A stretch of DNA of 45,320 nucleotides, from the NCBI GenBank assembly GCA_027451445.1, contig DAIDJG010000582.1:1-45320 (forward strand). Reading direction: 5' to 3'. Below the pieces are notes generated by a model. It worked only from the letters and a program-made list of their open reading frames with translations. It did no database searches and was not told the DNA's origin. This DNA is from Singulisphaera sp. GTDB taxonomy: Bacteria; Planctomycetota; Planctomycetia; Isosphaerales; Isosphaeraceae. Below are positions 33,574-41,243 of the stretch, piece by piece. Within the stretch, counting starts at the first letter, position 1; each line of letters opens with the position of its first letter. The translations under genes were made by a program, and so were the position numbers.

Positions 33574-35277
33574 ATGCGACGATTACGAATCTCCCCGAAA
33601 CGGCAAGTCCCGGGCGCTGCGCCCGCGCGGAAGGTCTTACGCGCAGCCGGACGCCGCCTTTTTGTCGACCTGGTCTCGTTACCTCGAACGATCGCCTGGC
33701 CCTCATCGCAGCAAGCCACGCTGGTTCTCCTGGCCCTGGGCCTGGTTTGGCGTACCATCCGTTATCTCCAGGCGTTTCCGCTCTGGAACGATGAAGCGTT
33801 CCTGGCGGTGAACTTCCTGACGCGCTCCCTCGCCGGCCTCTCGAAACCTCCGGAATTCAATCAGGTTGCGCCGCCCGGATTCCTCTGGATCGAATGGCTC
33901 AGCGCCCACTGGCTGGGGGGCGGCGAGCGCGCCCTGCGGCTGGTGCCCTATCTGGCGAGCGTGGGCTCGCTGGTGCTGTTTTGGCGGTTCTGCCGCAAGG
34001 TGGCCGACCCCAGCGTCGTGCTCGTGGCGGTGGGGCTGCTCGCGGCCTCGTTCTATCCGGTGCGGCACGGGAATGAGGTCAAGCCTTACATCGTGGACCT
34101 GTTCGTGGCACTCGCATTGATGTCGCTCGTGTGGCGAGTCCGCTCTGAACCCCGAGCCCCCGGGCGCTGGCTCGCGCTGATCGCCGCGGCGGTTGTGGGC
34201 GTATGGCTGTCGTATCCGGCGGTCTTCCCGGCGGCGAGCGTGGGTGTGTTGCTGCTGAATCATGCCTGGCGCGATCGTGCTGTGAAGCTGTTGGGCGGAA
34301 CGCTGGCGTACGGTCTGTTGTTCGGGGCAAGCTGGGCGGCCATGACGGTCCTGTTCACGTTGCCGCAAGCGACGGCCTCGTTGTGGCTCCCCGAACTCTC
34401 CACCTGGCGCGATGCCTTTCCCCCACTGGCCCGGCCCTGGAAGCTGCCGGGCTGGCTGCTCGACGTGCATGCGGGAAACATGCTCGCCTATCCGCACGGC
34501 GGGCACCACTTCGGCAGTACGCCGACGTTCCTGCTGGTCGTCACCGGAGCCTGGACAATGGCCCGAACGCCCGGACGCCGGGAGTTGCTCTGGCTCTTGC
34601 TCGGTCCACTGCCGTTCGCCCTGATCGCAGCCGCCTTGCACAAGTATCCCTACGGCACGAGCGCACGGGTCATGCTGTACATGGCACCCGCGTTTTGCCT
34701 GCTGGCGGCGGAAGGGCTGATTGTCGCGTTCGGAAAGTGGGGGCGGACAGCCCTCGAACGGGGCCCTATCGTGGTCGTTGGTTTGCTGGCCGTGATGATC
34801 TCGGTCTACACCGTGCGCGACCTGGCGATGCCCTACGTCCGCTGGGACGACCTCGAGAAGCGGCGCATCGTCCGCGAATGGGCTCGCGCGTCGGGACCTC
34901 GCGACCAATGGGTCGTCTTCGATGGAGCGACTCCCCTGCCCCAGTACCACGAGGTGATGCTCTCGCGCTGGATTCAGCGCGTGGCCGAGTTCCGGTACGA
35001 CGTCCTCAGCTCGGCCCCCGGCCGCGTGCGCTGGGAGCCCGACCCGTCGACCGTGAATCTCCCCGAAGGGGGTCGGCTCTGGCTCATCGTGCACGACCAC
35101 GGCTGTGCGCCTATCTATCCCCGCGCACGGCTGATTGCGTACGAAAAAGCCCTCAGCGACCGCCTCGGCCCGCCGAGGACGTCGAGTCCCCAGACCGTCG
35201 ATTTCTCGACATTCACGGTTCACGTGTATTCCCCCTCGGAAGTCGCTGGTTCGTTCAGAGGAGTTGCAACGCCATGA
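33574..35277 (+). CDS. GT-C membrane glycosyltransferase, GT39/PMT_2-like
   Basis: The 567-residue protein has a basic N-terminal stretch of about 45 residues. A first helix is followed by F-P-L-W-N-D-E-A-F-L, the acidic pair of GT-C enzymes, in the first outside loop. About ten further helices and a soluble tail of about 150 residues follow. V-A-P-P-G-F-L-W before the second helix is a usual PMT_2 feature. It probably uses a polyprenyl-phosphate sugar donor; the acceptor is unknown. The start at 33574 has GAGAG close by and AGGA about 12 bases upstream, so it is only fairly secure. Its stop overlaps the ATG of the next GT-C gene in an ATGA. Codon third positions are strongly G/C, unlike the minus-strand locus. 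Confidence 0.8.
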   Translation: MRRLRISPKRQVPGAAPARKVLRAAGRRLFVDLVSLPRTIAWPSSQQATLVLLALGLVWRTIRYLQAFPLWNDEAFLAVNFLTRSLAGLSKPPEFNQVAPPGFLWIEWLSAHWLGGGERALRLVPYLASVGSLVLFWRFCRKVADPSVVLVAVGLLAASFYPVRHGNEVKPYIVDLFVALALMSLVWRVRSEPRAPGRWLALIAAAVVGVWLSYPAVFPAASVGVLLLNHAWRDRAVKLLGGTLAYGLLFGASWAAMTVLFTLPQATASLWLPELSTWRDAFPPLARPWKLPGWLLDVHAGNMLAYPHGGHHFGSTPTFLLVVTGAWTMARTPGRRELLWLLLGPLPFALIAAALHKYPYGTSARVMLYMAPAFCLLAAEGLIVAFGKWGRTALERGPIVVVGLLAVMISVYTVRDLAMPYVRWDDLEKRRIVREWARASGPRDQWVVFDGATPLPQYHEVMLSRWIQRVAEFRYDVLSSAPGRVRWEPDPSTVNLPEGGRLWLIVHDHGCAPIYPRARLIAYEKALSDRLGPPRTSSPQTVDFSTFTVHVYSPSEVAGSFRGVATP

Positions 35278-37196
35278 CGGTATCCAGCCTGCGCACGCGG
35301 CTGCGCCGATTGCCGATGCGGACCGAGCCGATTACGCCGGCCCCCTGGAATTCCCGAGCCGCGCTGGGCTTCATCCTGCTCGTGATGGCCGCTCAGCTCG
35401 TCTTCCTGCTGGTGGGTTGCGACTGGGACCTCTGTGGCGACGAGGCCGAATACTGGGCCTGGTCGAGGCGCCTGGACTGGAGCTATTACGCCAAAGGGCC
35501 GTTGATCGCGTATTTGATCCGCGCGGCGACCGCACTGGCGGGCGATGCAAGCCTGGCGCTCACGGGCTCTTTGATGCCAGCGGTCCGGCTGCCGGCCGTT
35601 TTGCTCGGAGGCTTGACCGCCTGGGGTATCTACCGATTGGCGACCGAGACGTGCCGGAATCCACGGGCCGGACTGGTCGCCGTGCTGATCCTGCCGGCCA
35701 TCCCTCTGTTCCGGGTCGGCGGCCTGATCATGACGGTCGACACGCCGCTCGTCTGCTGCTGGACGTGGGCGGCAGTCTGGTCGTACCGAGCCATCACGCG
35801 CGATGAATGGCGAGGCTGGCCGATCTCGGCGCTGCTCGTGGCGCTCGGGATCATGGCCAAATACACGATGCTGGCCTTTCCCGCGTCGGTGGGCTTGTAT
35901 CTGCTGATCGATCGCTCGCAGCGACGGTGGCTCATCCAGCCGGGATTCTGGCTGCTGGCGCTCGGCTGCGCCCTGGGGATGGCACCGATCCTCTACTGGA
36001 ACGCAACCCACGGCTGGGTCGCGGCCGACCAGATGTCCGACCGACTCGGCCTGAGCTCGTCGCGAAACTGGGGCCAGGTGCAGACCCTCGTAAGCTTCCT
36101 CGGCGGCGAGGCCGCAGCGCTGGGCTTTTGGGGCCTGGTCGCGGTCTTGGCCCTTGGGGAGTCGGCAAAACAGGTCGTCCGCCCCGGCGAGGAGGCGATT
36201 CCCGTCGAGCGCTCGGGCCGGCTCTACCTGCTCTGTCTCTGGGCCGTGGTCTGGTCCGCCTGCATCGGGGCGAGCCTGCTCGGAGAGACCGAGGCCAACT
36301 GGTCGGCACCCGCGCAGGTCGCCGCGCTGGCGCTGATCGGCGCGTGGCTGGCACCCCGCTGCATCCAAAGCTTGACCGTGGGCCGACCCACGAAAGCCCT
36401 CCTGTTCTGCGGCACAATCTGGGTCGTGGGGCTGATCGGCCTGAGCCTGCTGCAACATACCGAGTGGTTCTATCCCCTGCTGGCACGCGTCGTCCCCGCC
36501 CCCTCGCCCGAGCAGCCCGCCCCCTTGCGCAACTACGACCCGACGTGCCGGATGCGCGCGTACCGTGAACTCGCCCCCGTCGTTGAAGCGCGGGTCGCCG
36601 CGCTTCGGGCGCAGGGACAGGACCCGTTCGTGTTGGCGCCGACGTCCATTCTGGCGTCGACGCTCTCCTTCTCCATGCAAGACCATCCCGACGTCTACTG
36701 CCTCGCGTGGTCCCCCGGCATGGCGGCCATGGCCCTGAACCAGCACGACGTCTGGCGTCCCAACCCCCGGCACGACGTCGACGTCTTCCGAGGCCGGCCG
36801 GTGGTGATCGTCGAGGACGCCACTCAGTCCAAGAGCTACACCCAAGGCGCCGTCGACCAGGGTGTGGTCGGCCGCGCCGAGCCTTCGGAACGCGTGGTCG
36901 TGAAGCGCGGGGAAGTGGTCGTCGGGGTCTGGCTCGTCACGGTTTGCCACGATTATCGAGGCCCTCAAAACGTCGAGGAGTATCGTGCACTACTGCGGAC
37001 TTACGGCAGCTCCGCCTATTATTCGGCCCAGGGAAGCACGCCCCAGGGGTTCGTCCTGGGCTTGTTTCGGGACATGCTCGGCCGCGCCCCGGCGCCAGAG
37101 GAGCTGAAACTCTGGACCCACGTCATGAGCATTCAGCCGAGGAGCCTCGTGATCACCGCCCTCGCCGGGAGGGATCTCCTCCCCCGAAAACGGTAG
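35274..37196 (+). CDS. GT39-like membrane glycosyltransferase with DUF4214-like C-terminal segment
   Basis: The 640-residue protein has a GT-C core (about residues 28-400) with C-G-D-E-A-E-Y-W-A-W in the first outside loop. Y-A-K-G-P-L-I-A-Y-L follows, a strong signature of ArnT-like PMT_2 enzymes. A soluble domain follows with several Asp/His-rich strands. The last 50 residues (F-V-L-G-L-F-R-D-M-L-G-R-A-P-A-P-E) match the pattern of a DUF4214 repeat, a module common in exported adhesins and not usual on a glycosyltransferase. The ATG at 35274 overlaps the previous stop and has GAGGAG ten bases upstream. A longer open frame from 34203 is only the shadow of the previous gene. The enzyme should act on the outer face of the membrane, and the tail may bind its acceptor (inference). 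Confidence 0.85.
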   Translation: MTVSSLRTRLRRLPMRTEPITPAPWNSRAALGFILLVMAAQLVFLLVGCDWDLCGDEAEYWAWSRRLDWSYYAKGPLIAYLIRAATALAGDASLALTGSLMPAVRLPAVLLGGLTAWGIYRLATETCRNPRAGLVAVLILPAIPLFRVGGLIMTVDTPLVCCWTWAAVWSYRAITRDEWRGWPISALLVALGIMAKYTMLAFPASVGLYLLIDRSQRRWLIQPGFWLLALGCALGMAPILYWNATHGWVAADQMSDRLGLSSSRNWGQVQTLVSFLGGEAAALGFWGLVAVLALGESAKQVVRPGEEAIPVERSGRLYLLCLWAVVWSACIGASLLGETEANWSAPAQVAALALIGAWLAPRCIQSLTVGRPTKALLFCGTIWVVGLIGLSLLQHTEWFYPLLARVVPAPSPEQPAPLRNYDPTCRMRAYRELAPVVEARVAALRAQGQDPFVLAPTSILASTLSFSMQDHPDVYCLAWSPGMAAMALNQHDVWRPNPRHDVDVFRGRPVVIVEDATQSKSYTQGAVDQGVVGRAEPSERVVVKRGEVVVGVWLVTVCHDYRGPQNVEEYRALLRTYGSSAYYSAQGSTPQGFVLGLFRDMLGRAPAPEELKLWTHVMSIQPRSLVITALAGRDLLPRKR

Positions 37197-37431
37197 CCGC
37201 CCTCGAGGACCGTGAAGCCGAACCGATTTAGATGCTTCGCATATGCATTGTCTTCGCACAGGAGCTTCGGCCATAATCGTTAGAGAATGCGCAACGCCGA
37301 GCCTGCCCCGGAACACGCGGCGGCGCCAAAACGCCTTTCCGTGAGCCTCTCCCTGGTCGACCGCCCGGCCAGAGACTTATGATGGTAAGCGGCTCGGGCA
37401 ACGAAGGATGAGGCGGTGAGGCAAGACAGGA

Positions 37432-37638
37432 ATGCTGAGCGGTCTTGAAGTGTTGTTCTCGACAAGTGTCACCTACCTTTGCGTTGTTTCGGTTCTGCTT
37501 CTTGCGGGTTCTGTTGGGCTCCGGTCCTTGTTCTCGATACTCCGGTTCTTGCCCGTGGTCGTGCTGTCTGAGCGCGCCTTAAGGGCGAGGTACCGGGCAA
37601 TGTATCGCGGGGCGATCCGGGGGGGCGGCTGGCGATGA
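37432..37638 (+). CDS. Possible small membrane protein upstream of the deacetylase-like gene
   Basis: A 68-residue frame with one hydrophobic segment (about residues 13-32) and a basic second half. Its stop overlaps the ATG of the next gene in an ATGA, the arrangement used by many true gene pairs in this window. Against it, the ribosome site is poor (AGG almost touching the ATG), codon use is less G/C-biased than in its neighbours, and I recognise no family. It may be a real leader gene or an accident of the 435-base gap 37197-37634, which otherwise holds nothing that I can name. Confidence 0.3.
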   Translation: MLSGLEVLFSTSVTYLCVVSVLLLAGSVGLRSLFSILRFLPVVVLSERALRARYRAMYRGAIRGGGWR

Positions 37639-38822
37639 TTCTGCAGACGCTCGCGCTCGCCTTGGGCGTCGTGGGGCTCGTCGGGATACTTGCCGTCGGC
37701 TGGCAGATCCGCAAGCGGCACATGGACCGTTGGCTCGGGCCTTACCTGGTCCAGCGACTCACCCAGCGCGCGCAGCCTGTGCGCGAGGTGCACGTTCTGC
37801 TCTGCATCGCCGATCACTTCGAGCCCCAGGCCGGTGGGGCGTCGGCCGAGCAGGCCGAGGCGCGCGTCGCGCGCTGGGTCAAGGAATACCCTCGCCTGTT
37901 CGGCGACTTCCGCGATAGCGACGGACGCACGCCCCGGCACACGTTCTTCTATCCGATCGAGATGTACGAAGCCTCGCATCTCGACGCGTTGGCCCAGCTT
38001 TGCCGGCAAGGGTTTGGCGAGGTCGAGGTGCACCTGCACCACGAGCAGGACACGGCCGAGAACCTGCGAGAGCGTCTGCGCACCGCCACGCGCCAGTTCG
38101 CCGACCGGCACGGTCTGCTGCCCCACACTCGAGAGAACGGCGAGATTCGTTTCGGCTTCATCCACGGCAACTGGGCCCTCGACAACGCGCACCCCGAAGG
38201 CCGCTTCTGCGGGATCAACAACGAGCTGGACATCCTGCGCGAGGCCGGCTGTTACGCCGATTTCACACTTCCCTCGGCCCCCAGCCCCACGCAAACGCGC
38301 ACGATCAACAGCATCTACTACGCGACCGACGACCCCGCCCGGCCGAAGTCGCATGATCGCGGACTCGCCGTCGGTGCGGGGCCTGCACCCGAGCGCGCCT
38401 TGATGCTGATCCAGGGGCCCTTGGTGCTCGACTGGCGAGGCGCCAAACCGCGGATCGAGAACGGCTGTCTTCAGGCGAGCCAGCCCCCCTCGATCGACCG
38501 CCTCGACGCCTGGCTGCGGGCGCTCGTGCAGGTCGCGAACCGACCTGACTGGTTCTTCGTCAAGCTCCACGCCCACGGCGCCCCCGAGCATGACTGCGAC
38601 ACCCTCCTCGGCCCGCCGACGGTCGCCTTCCATCAAGCCCTGGCCCGCCGCGCCGAGGCGGACCCCTCGTTCTTCTATCACTACGTCACCGCCCGCGAGC
38701 TCTACAACCTTGCCAAGGCTGCCGAGTCCGGATGGCGCGGCAGCGTCGCCGAAGCCCGCGACTTCGCCCTGGTCTGGGACGGCGTCCCGCAACCCCCCGC
38801 GCCTTCTCTGACCAGCCACTAA
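37635..38822 (+). CDS. Polysaccharide deacetylase-like (NodB-fold) protein of exopolysaccharide clusters
   Basis: The 395-residue protein starts with one membrane helix (residues 3-24), then a globular domain that I recognise from exopolysaccharide gene clusters. Motifs in order are C-I-A-D-H-F-E-P near residue 57, H-T-F-F-Y-P-I-E-M-Y, E-V-E-V-H-L-H-H, G-F-I-H-G-N-W-A-L-D-N, I-N-N-E-L-D-I-L, F-T-L-P-S-A-P-S-P-T-Q and H-A-H-G-A-P-E. The many conserved His and Asp residues agree with a metal-dependent deacetylase fold, although the substrate is not established. It may remove acyl groups from a glycan, or bind it without cleavage. The ATG at 37635 lies just after a G-rich stretch that could serve as ribosome site. 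It follows two GT-C genes on the same strand and likely works on their product. Confidence 0.8.
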   Translation: MILQTLALALGVVGLVGILAVGWQIRKRHMDRWLGPYLVQRLTQRAQPVREVHVLLCIADHFEPQAGGASAEQAEARVARWVKEYPRLFGDFRDSDGRTPRHTFFYPIEMYEASHLDALAQLCRQGFGEVEVHLHHEQDTAENLRERLRTATRQFADRHGLLPHTRENGEIRFGFIHGNWALDNAHPEGRFCGINNELDILREAGCYADFTLPSAPSPTQTRTINSIYYATDDPARPKSHDRGLAVGAGPAPERALMLIQGPLVLDWRGAKPRIENGCLQASQPPSIDRLDAWLRALVQVANRPDWFFVKLHAHGAPEHDCDTLLGPPTVAFHQALARRAEADPSFFYHYVTARELYNLAKAAESGWRGSVAEARDFALVWDGVPQPPAPSLTSH

Positions 38823-39704
38823 GCCGTCGAGCCACCCGGCGCAACCCCATCGAGCCGTTCCCGTTCGCGACGCGCGCGGCCTGTCGCTGTCGCGACGCTC
38901 TGCACCGATTTCCGCCTTCTCGAGTGGCTCAGGTTCCGTTCGAAAGTCGAGTCGGAAGTCCATAACTCCCTGCGGGCTCGACTCCATCCACCCGCCTTTT
39001 TGAACCACCCGCACCGTGCGTACGTCCGTATAGGTGTACGAAAACGACTCCGAAGAATCCGAACAATCCGAGAAATGCTCCCCGTGCCGATCGTTCCGCG
39101 GGGCGTCTCCGCCATTTTGAGCCACCAGCACCGGCTGCACGTCAACGATCAGACTGTGCCTCTGTTCGCAGAAAATAGGTGATTTGGGCGTTCTGGTGGA
39201 TTCCACTACCGTCCGGAAGCTCATGATTCGGAATCGAAGACCGTGAATTCCCAACGGGTTCCGAAATACCGAATGGCCGAAACCAACTTCGACGACAGTT
39301 GTAGACAGCGTAAAAAGTGGGCTTGCGGTCGCGCGCAAGCCCGTCATCCGAGTGGCGATCCTCAGCGTGTTCGGCTTCATCAGGCAACGGGCTCTCCGAA
39401 GCGCGCGAATCGTGGTTTCCCCCGCACACGTTGGCCAATCTCACCAATACGTCATATGCTGGACCGAAGCGGACGAACCGGCCGTGATGAAAATTGCTCG
39501 CCACAAGATGCAGCGACCCTCCCCTGCCGTTTTCCGACCGACCGTGGAGCGCGTTGAACGCGCTATGGCCGTGGGAAATACGCGATTCTGGACGTCCGTC
39601 ACTTAGTATACGTTAGTCACTCAAATTTGTTCGAAAGAAAAACCCGCGCGCCCACGAAATTCTTCCGGCCGCCCAAGAGATTGTACGTGAATGTGGGAGA
39701 CCTG

Positions 39705-39806
39705 GGGTGGCCGGGGCAGAGGAGGCCGGAAGGCCGACGTGCCCCGGAAGCGTCGCGCGGCCCACTGGGGCACGTGGAACTGCGCTCCCCTTTGCCCCGG
39801 CCACCC
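39705..39806. repeat. Concentric double palindrome (hairpin-forming repeat)
   Basis: Two perfect inverted repeats share one centre near 39756. The outer arms are GGGTGGCCGGGGCA (39705-39718) and its complement (39793-39806), 14 bases each. The inner arms are ACGTGCCCC (39737-39745) and GGGGCACGT (39767-39775). The sequence between is partly complementary. This is the shape of a REP-like or MITE-like repeat or of a stable RNA hairpin. No T-run follows. Confidence 0.65.
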
Positions 39807-40013
39807 ATCCCGCTCGTTGGGGCGCACGCACTGTTGGGCGCCCGGAGTTTTTGCCAGTGCGCGTCCCGACGCTGGGCGGGTTCGACCATACGGATGAGTT
39901 GAGGGAGATTCAAAGGGAAGGGATACTCCTGCGATTATGCAAATGTCGTAGTTAACCCAAGTTCAGCGCGCGTCCGGTTTGTCTGGATCTGCCAGCCGGG
40001 ACAGAGATCCTAG

Positions 40014-40042
40014 TTGACCGTGGTATCACTTTGCGATACTAT
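40014..40042 (+). promoter_or_regulatory. Candidate promoter and operator of the hicAB pair
   Basis: TTGACC (40014-40019) and TACTAT (40037-40042) are 17 bases apart, a good sigma-70-type pair 63 bases before the first gene. The inverted repeat GTATC (40023-40027) / GATAC (40035-40039) lies between and over the -10, where a HicB-type antitoxin would be expected to bind and repress. The binding is inference from the family. Confidence 0.5.
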
Positions 40043-40104
40043 TCAAGTAACAGGGGCGTGGGAGGGAACAACGCGTAAACCCGTGGAGGGAGCCCCAGGG
40101 TCAG

Positions 40105-40359
40105 ATGAGCAAAAAGCATGAAGGGACCCTTGCGGCTCTCTTCGAAGACCCGGTTCGAGCCAACATTGCTTGGCGCGACGTAGAGTCCTTACTGAAAGCG
40201 TTGGGCGCGGAAATCAGCGAGGGAAGAGGATCTAGGGTGCGCGTTGCTCTGAACGGTGTGCGTGCCGTTTTTCATGAACCTCATCCCGAGAAGGAAATCT
40301 GCAAAGCAGCGGTTCGAGACGTTCGCGCTTTCCTCGAAAACGCTGGGATCGAGCATTAA
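40105..40359 (+). CDS. hicA: HicA-type toxin (mRNA interferase family)
   Basis: The 84-residue protein has the size and order of a HicA toxin: an N-terminal helix with W-R-D-V-E-S-L-L-K-A-L-G-A, then the Gly-rich strand G-R-G-S-R-V-R-V, and F-H-E-P-H-P-E-K-E before the last helix A-V-R-D-V-R-A-F-L. HicA proteins fold like double-stranded RNA-binding domains and cleave mRNA. In the best-known members a catalytic His follows the glycine (G-S-H); here Arg stands in that place, and the remaining His residues lie in the F-H-x-P-H-P motif, so this belongs to a variant subfamily or has reduced activity. AGGG lies four bases before the ATG. It is followed after four bases by the hicB-type gene, the usual toxin-first order. 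Confidence 0.85.
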   Translation: MSKKHEGTLAALFEDPVRANIAWRDVESLLKALGAEISEGRGSRVRVALNGVRAVFHEPHPEKEICKAAVRDVRAFLENAGIEH

Positions 40360-40363
40360 GACG

Positions 40364-40768
40364 ATGATGGAATACATGGGCTATTCCGCAATTGTTGAGA
40401 TCGACGAAGAGGCGGGCATCCTTCACGGAAGGGTGCTTGGCCTGCGCGATGTCATCACCTTCCAGGGTGAGTCCGTGCGCGAAGCGCGGAAGGCATTCGA
40501 GGAGTCGGTCGACGACTACCTCGAGTTTTGCAAGGCGCGCGGCGAGGTGCCGGATAAGCCCTATTCAGGGAAGTTCCTCGTGCGCGTCGATCCGGCGCTC
40601 CACCGGATTGCTGCGTCGCGCGCCGAGGCGACCGGAATGAGCTTGAATGCGTTTGTCGAGAAGGCATTGACCGAACTTGTCTCCGAACGTAGCGAACATG
40701 CGTCTCAGTCTGTCGTGCACTCGGGCGCGACTCATCACGTGCGTGAGCAGTCACCTAAGGTGAGCTGA
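40364..40768 (+). CDS. hicB: HicB-type antitoxin with ribbon-helix-helix C-terminus
   Basis: The 134-residue protein has the degenerate RNase H-like HicB domain at the N-terminus (M-G-Y-S-A-I-V-E-I-D-E-E-A-G-I-L-H-G-R-V, then T-F-Q-G-E-S-V-R-E-A). A ribbon-helix-helix DNA-binding motif follows (F-L-V-R-V-D-P-A-L-H-R, then A-x-x-x-G-M-S-L-N-A-F-V). The first part is expected to hold the toxin, the second to bind the operator before hicA. The frame is open from 40256, but the ATG at 40364, four bases after the hicA stop, is where the homology begins; a second ATG follows directly. A polar tail of about 25 residues lies beyond the DNA-binding part. Such pairs stabilise accessory DNA or answer stress, and this one lies at the edge of the repeat-rich accessory part of the window. 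Confidence 0.85.
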   Translation: MMEYMGYSAIVEIDEEAGILHGRVLGLRDVITFQGESVREARKAFEESVDDYLEFCKARGEVPDKPYSGKFLVRVDPALHRIAASRAEATGMSLNAFVEKALTELVSERSEHASQSVVHSGATHHVREQSPKVS

Positions 40769-40912
40769 CATACGTACGTCAGGACCCACACGAACACGAA
40801 AGCCCGCGCAACAAGGGGTTCGGTCCCTCGAACCTCGGGCTCGCGGTTGCAATCGGATTGCCAAAGAGCCGGTTGGGGGATTCGGGGCAGGTACTCAGGT
40901 ACTGGCTACTCA

Positions 40913-41051
40913 GGTACTGGCCAGGCATAAAATCCGGGTAGCTTGCGACCTCTGCGTCACTCCCTGATCTCGCTAGTCCGCTGCACCAAGCACCATTAGA
41001 TTTTGCCAATCCGCTCAAACACCCTGCATTTGGTGCGTGACCACGACTGCC
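40913..41051 (+). repeat. Left copy of a 139-bp direct repeat
   Basis: This copy begins GGTACTGGCCAGG and ends GACCACGACTGCC. It aligns over its full length with 42851-42989, with scattered substitutions and one small gap compensated elsewhere. Just before it, a GGTACT-CA unit recurs several times (40888-40923). The two copies bracket the YXWGXW gene. The rest of 40769-41243 shows no gene. Confidence 0.75.
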
Positions 41052-41243
41052 CGTGACTACGGCCCGTTTTCGAAAGCCTTCGCATGGAAGTTGCAGGCGG
41101 AAGCGTGCTTGTCAAGGAGCGCGCTTCGCGTGCCTCGACCGGAGGCATTTTGGGTACCGAAGGGGGGCCAGGAGCGACTCACAAGCCGCGAGGTGTCATG
41201 CGAGTGCGCAGTGCCCCCTTTGTCACGAGTCAGGAGAGAAGTA

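Larger units (their letters stand above)
38823..40104. other. 1.3 kb intergenic region before the toxin-antitoxin pair
   Basis: No gene is supportable here. The minus-strand frame that stays open to 39380 continues the antisense shadow of the deacetylase-like gene. The one clear structure is the concentric palindrome at 39705-39806. The last 90 bases hold the promoter of the toxin-antitoxin pair. The rest looks like decayed or spacer sequence. Confidence 0.5.

Noticed and set aside
34203-35273. Long plus-strand frame that would extend the GT39-like gene to 997 residues
   Set aside because: This part overlaps the previous GT-C gene in another frame, has no family signal and is Arg/Pro/Gly-rich as expected of a shadow; the real start is the ATG at 35274 with a ribosome site.
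33703-36968. Two long minus-strand frames of about 500 and 580 residues opposite the plus-strand GT-C genes
   Set aside because: Their composition (His, Gln, Arg, Pro-rich, no hydrophobic pattern) and exact opposition to well-supported genes show that they are antisense shadows in GC-rich DNA.
37473-39380. Minus-strand frame of 635 residues opposite the deacetylase-like gene
   Set aside because: No motif, no leader and no ribosome site; the plus-strand gene matches a known family throughout.
40888-40923. Short GGTACT-CA repeats considered as a CRISPR or tandem-repeat array
   Set aside because: Only three or four short units with no regular spacers; they seem to be a small expansion at the edge of the direct repeat.
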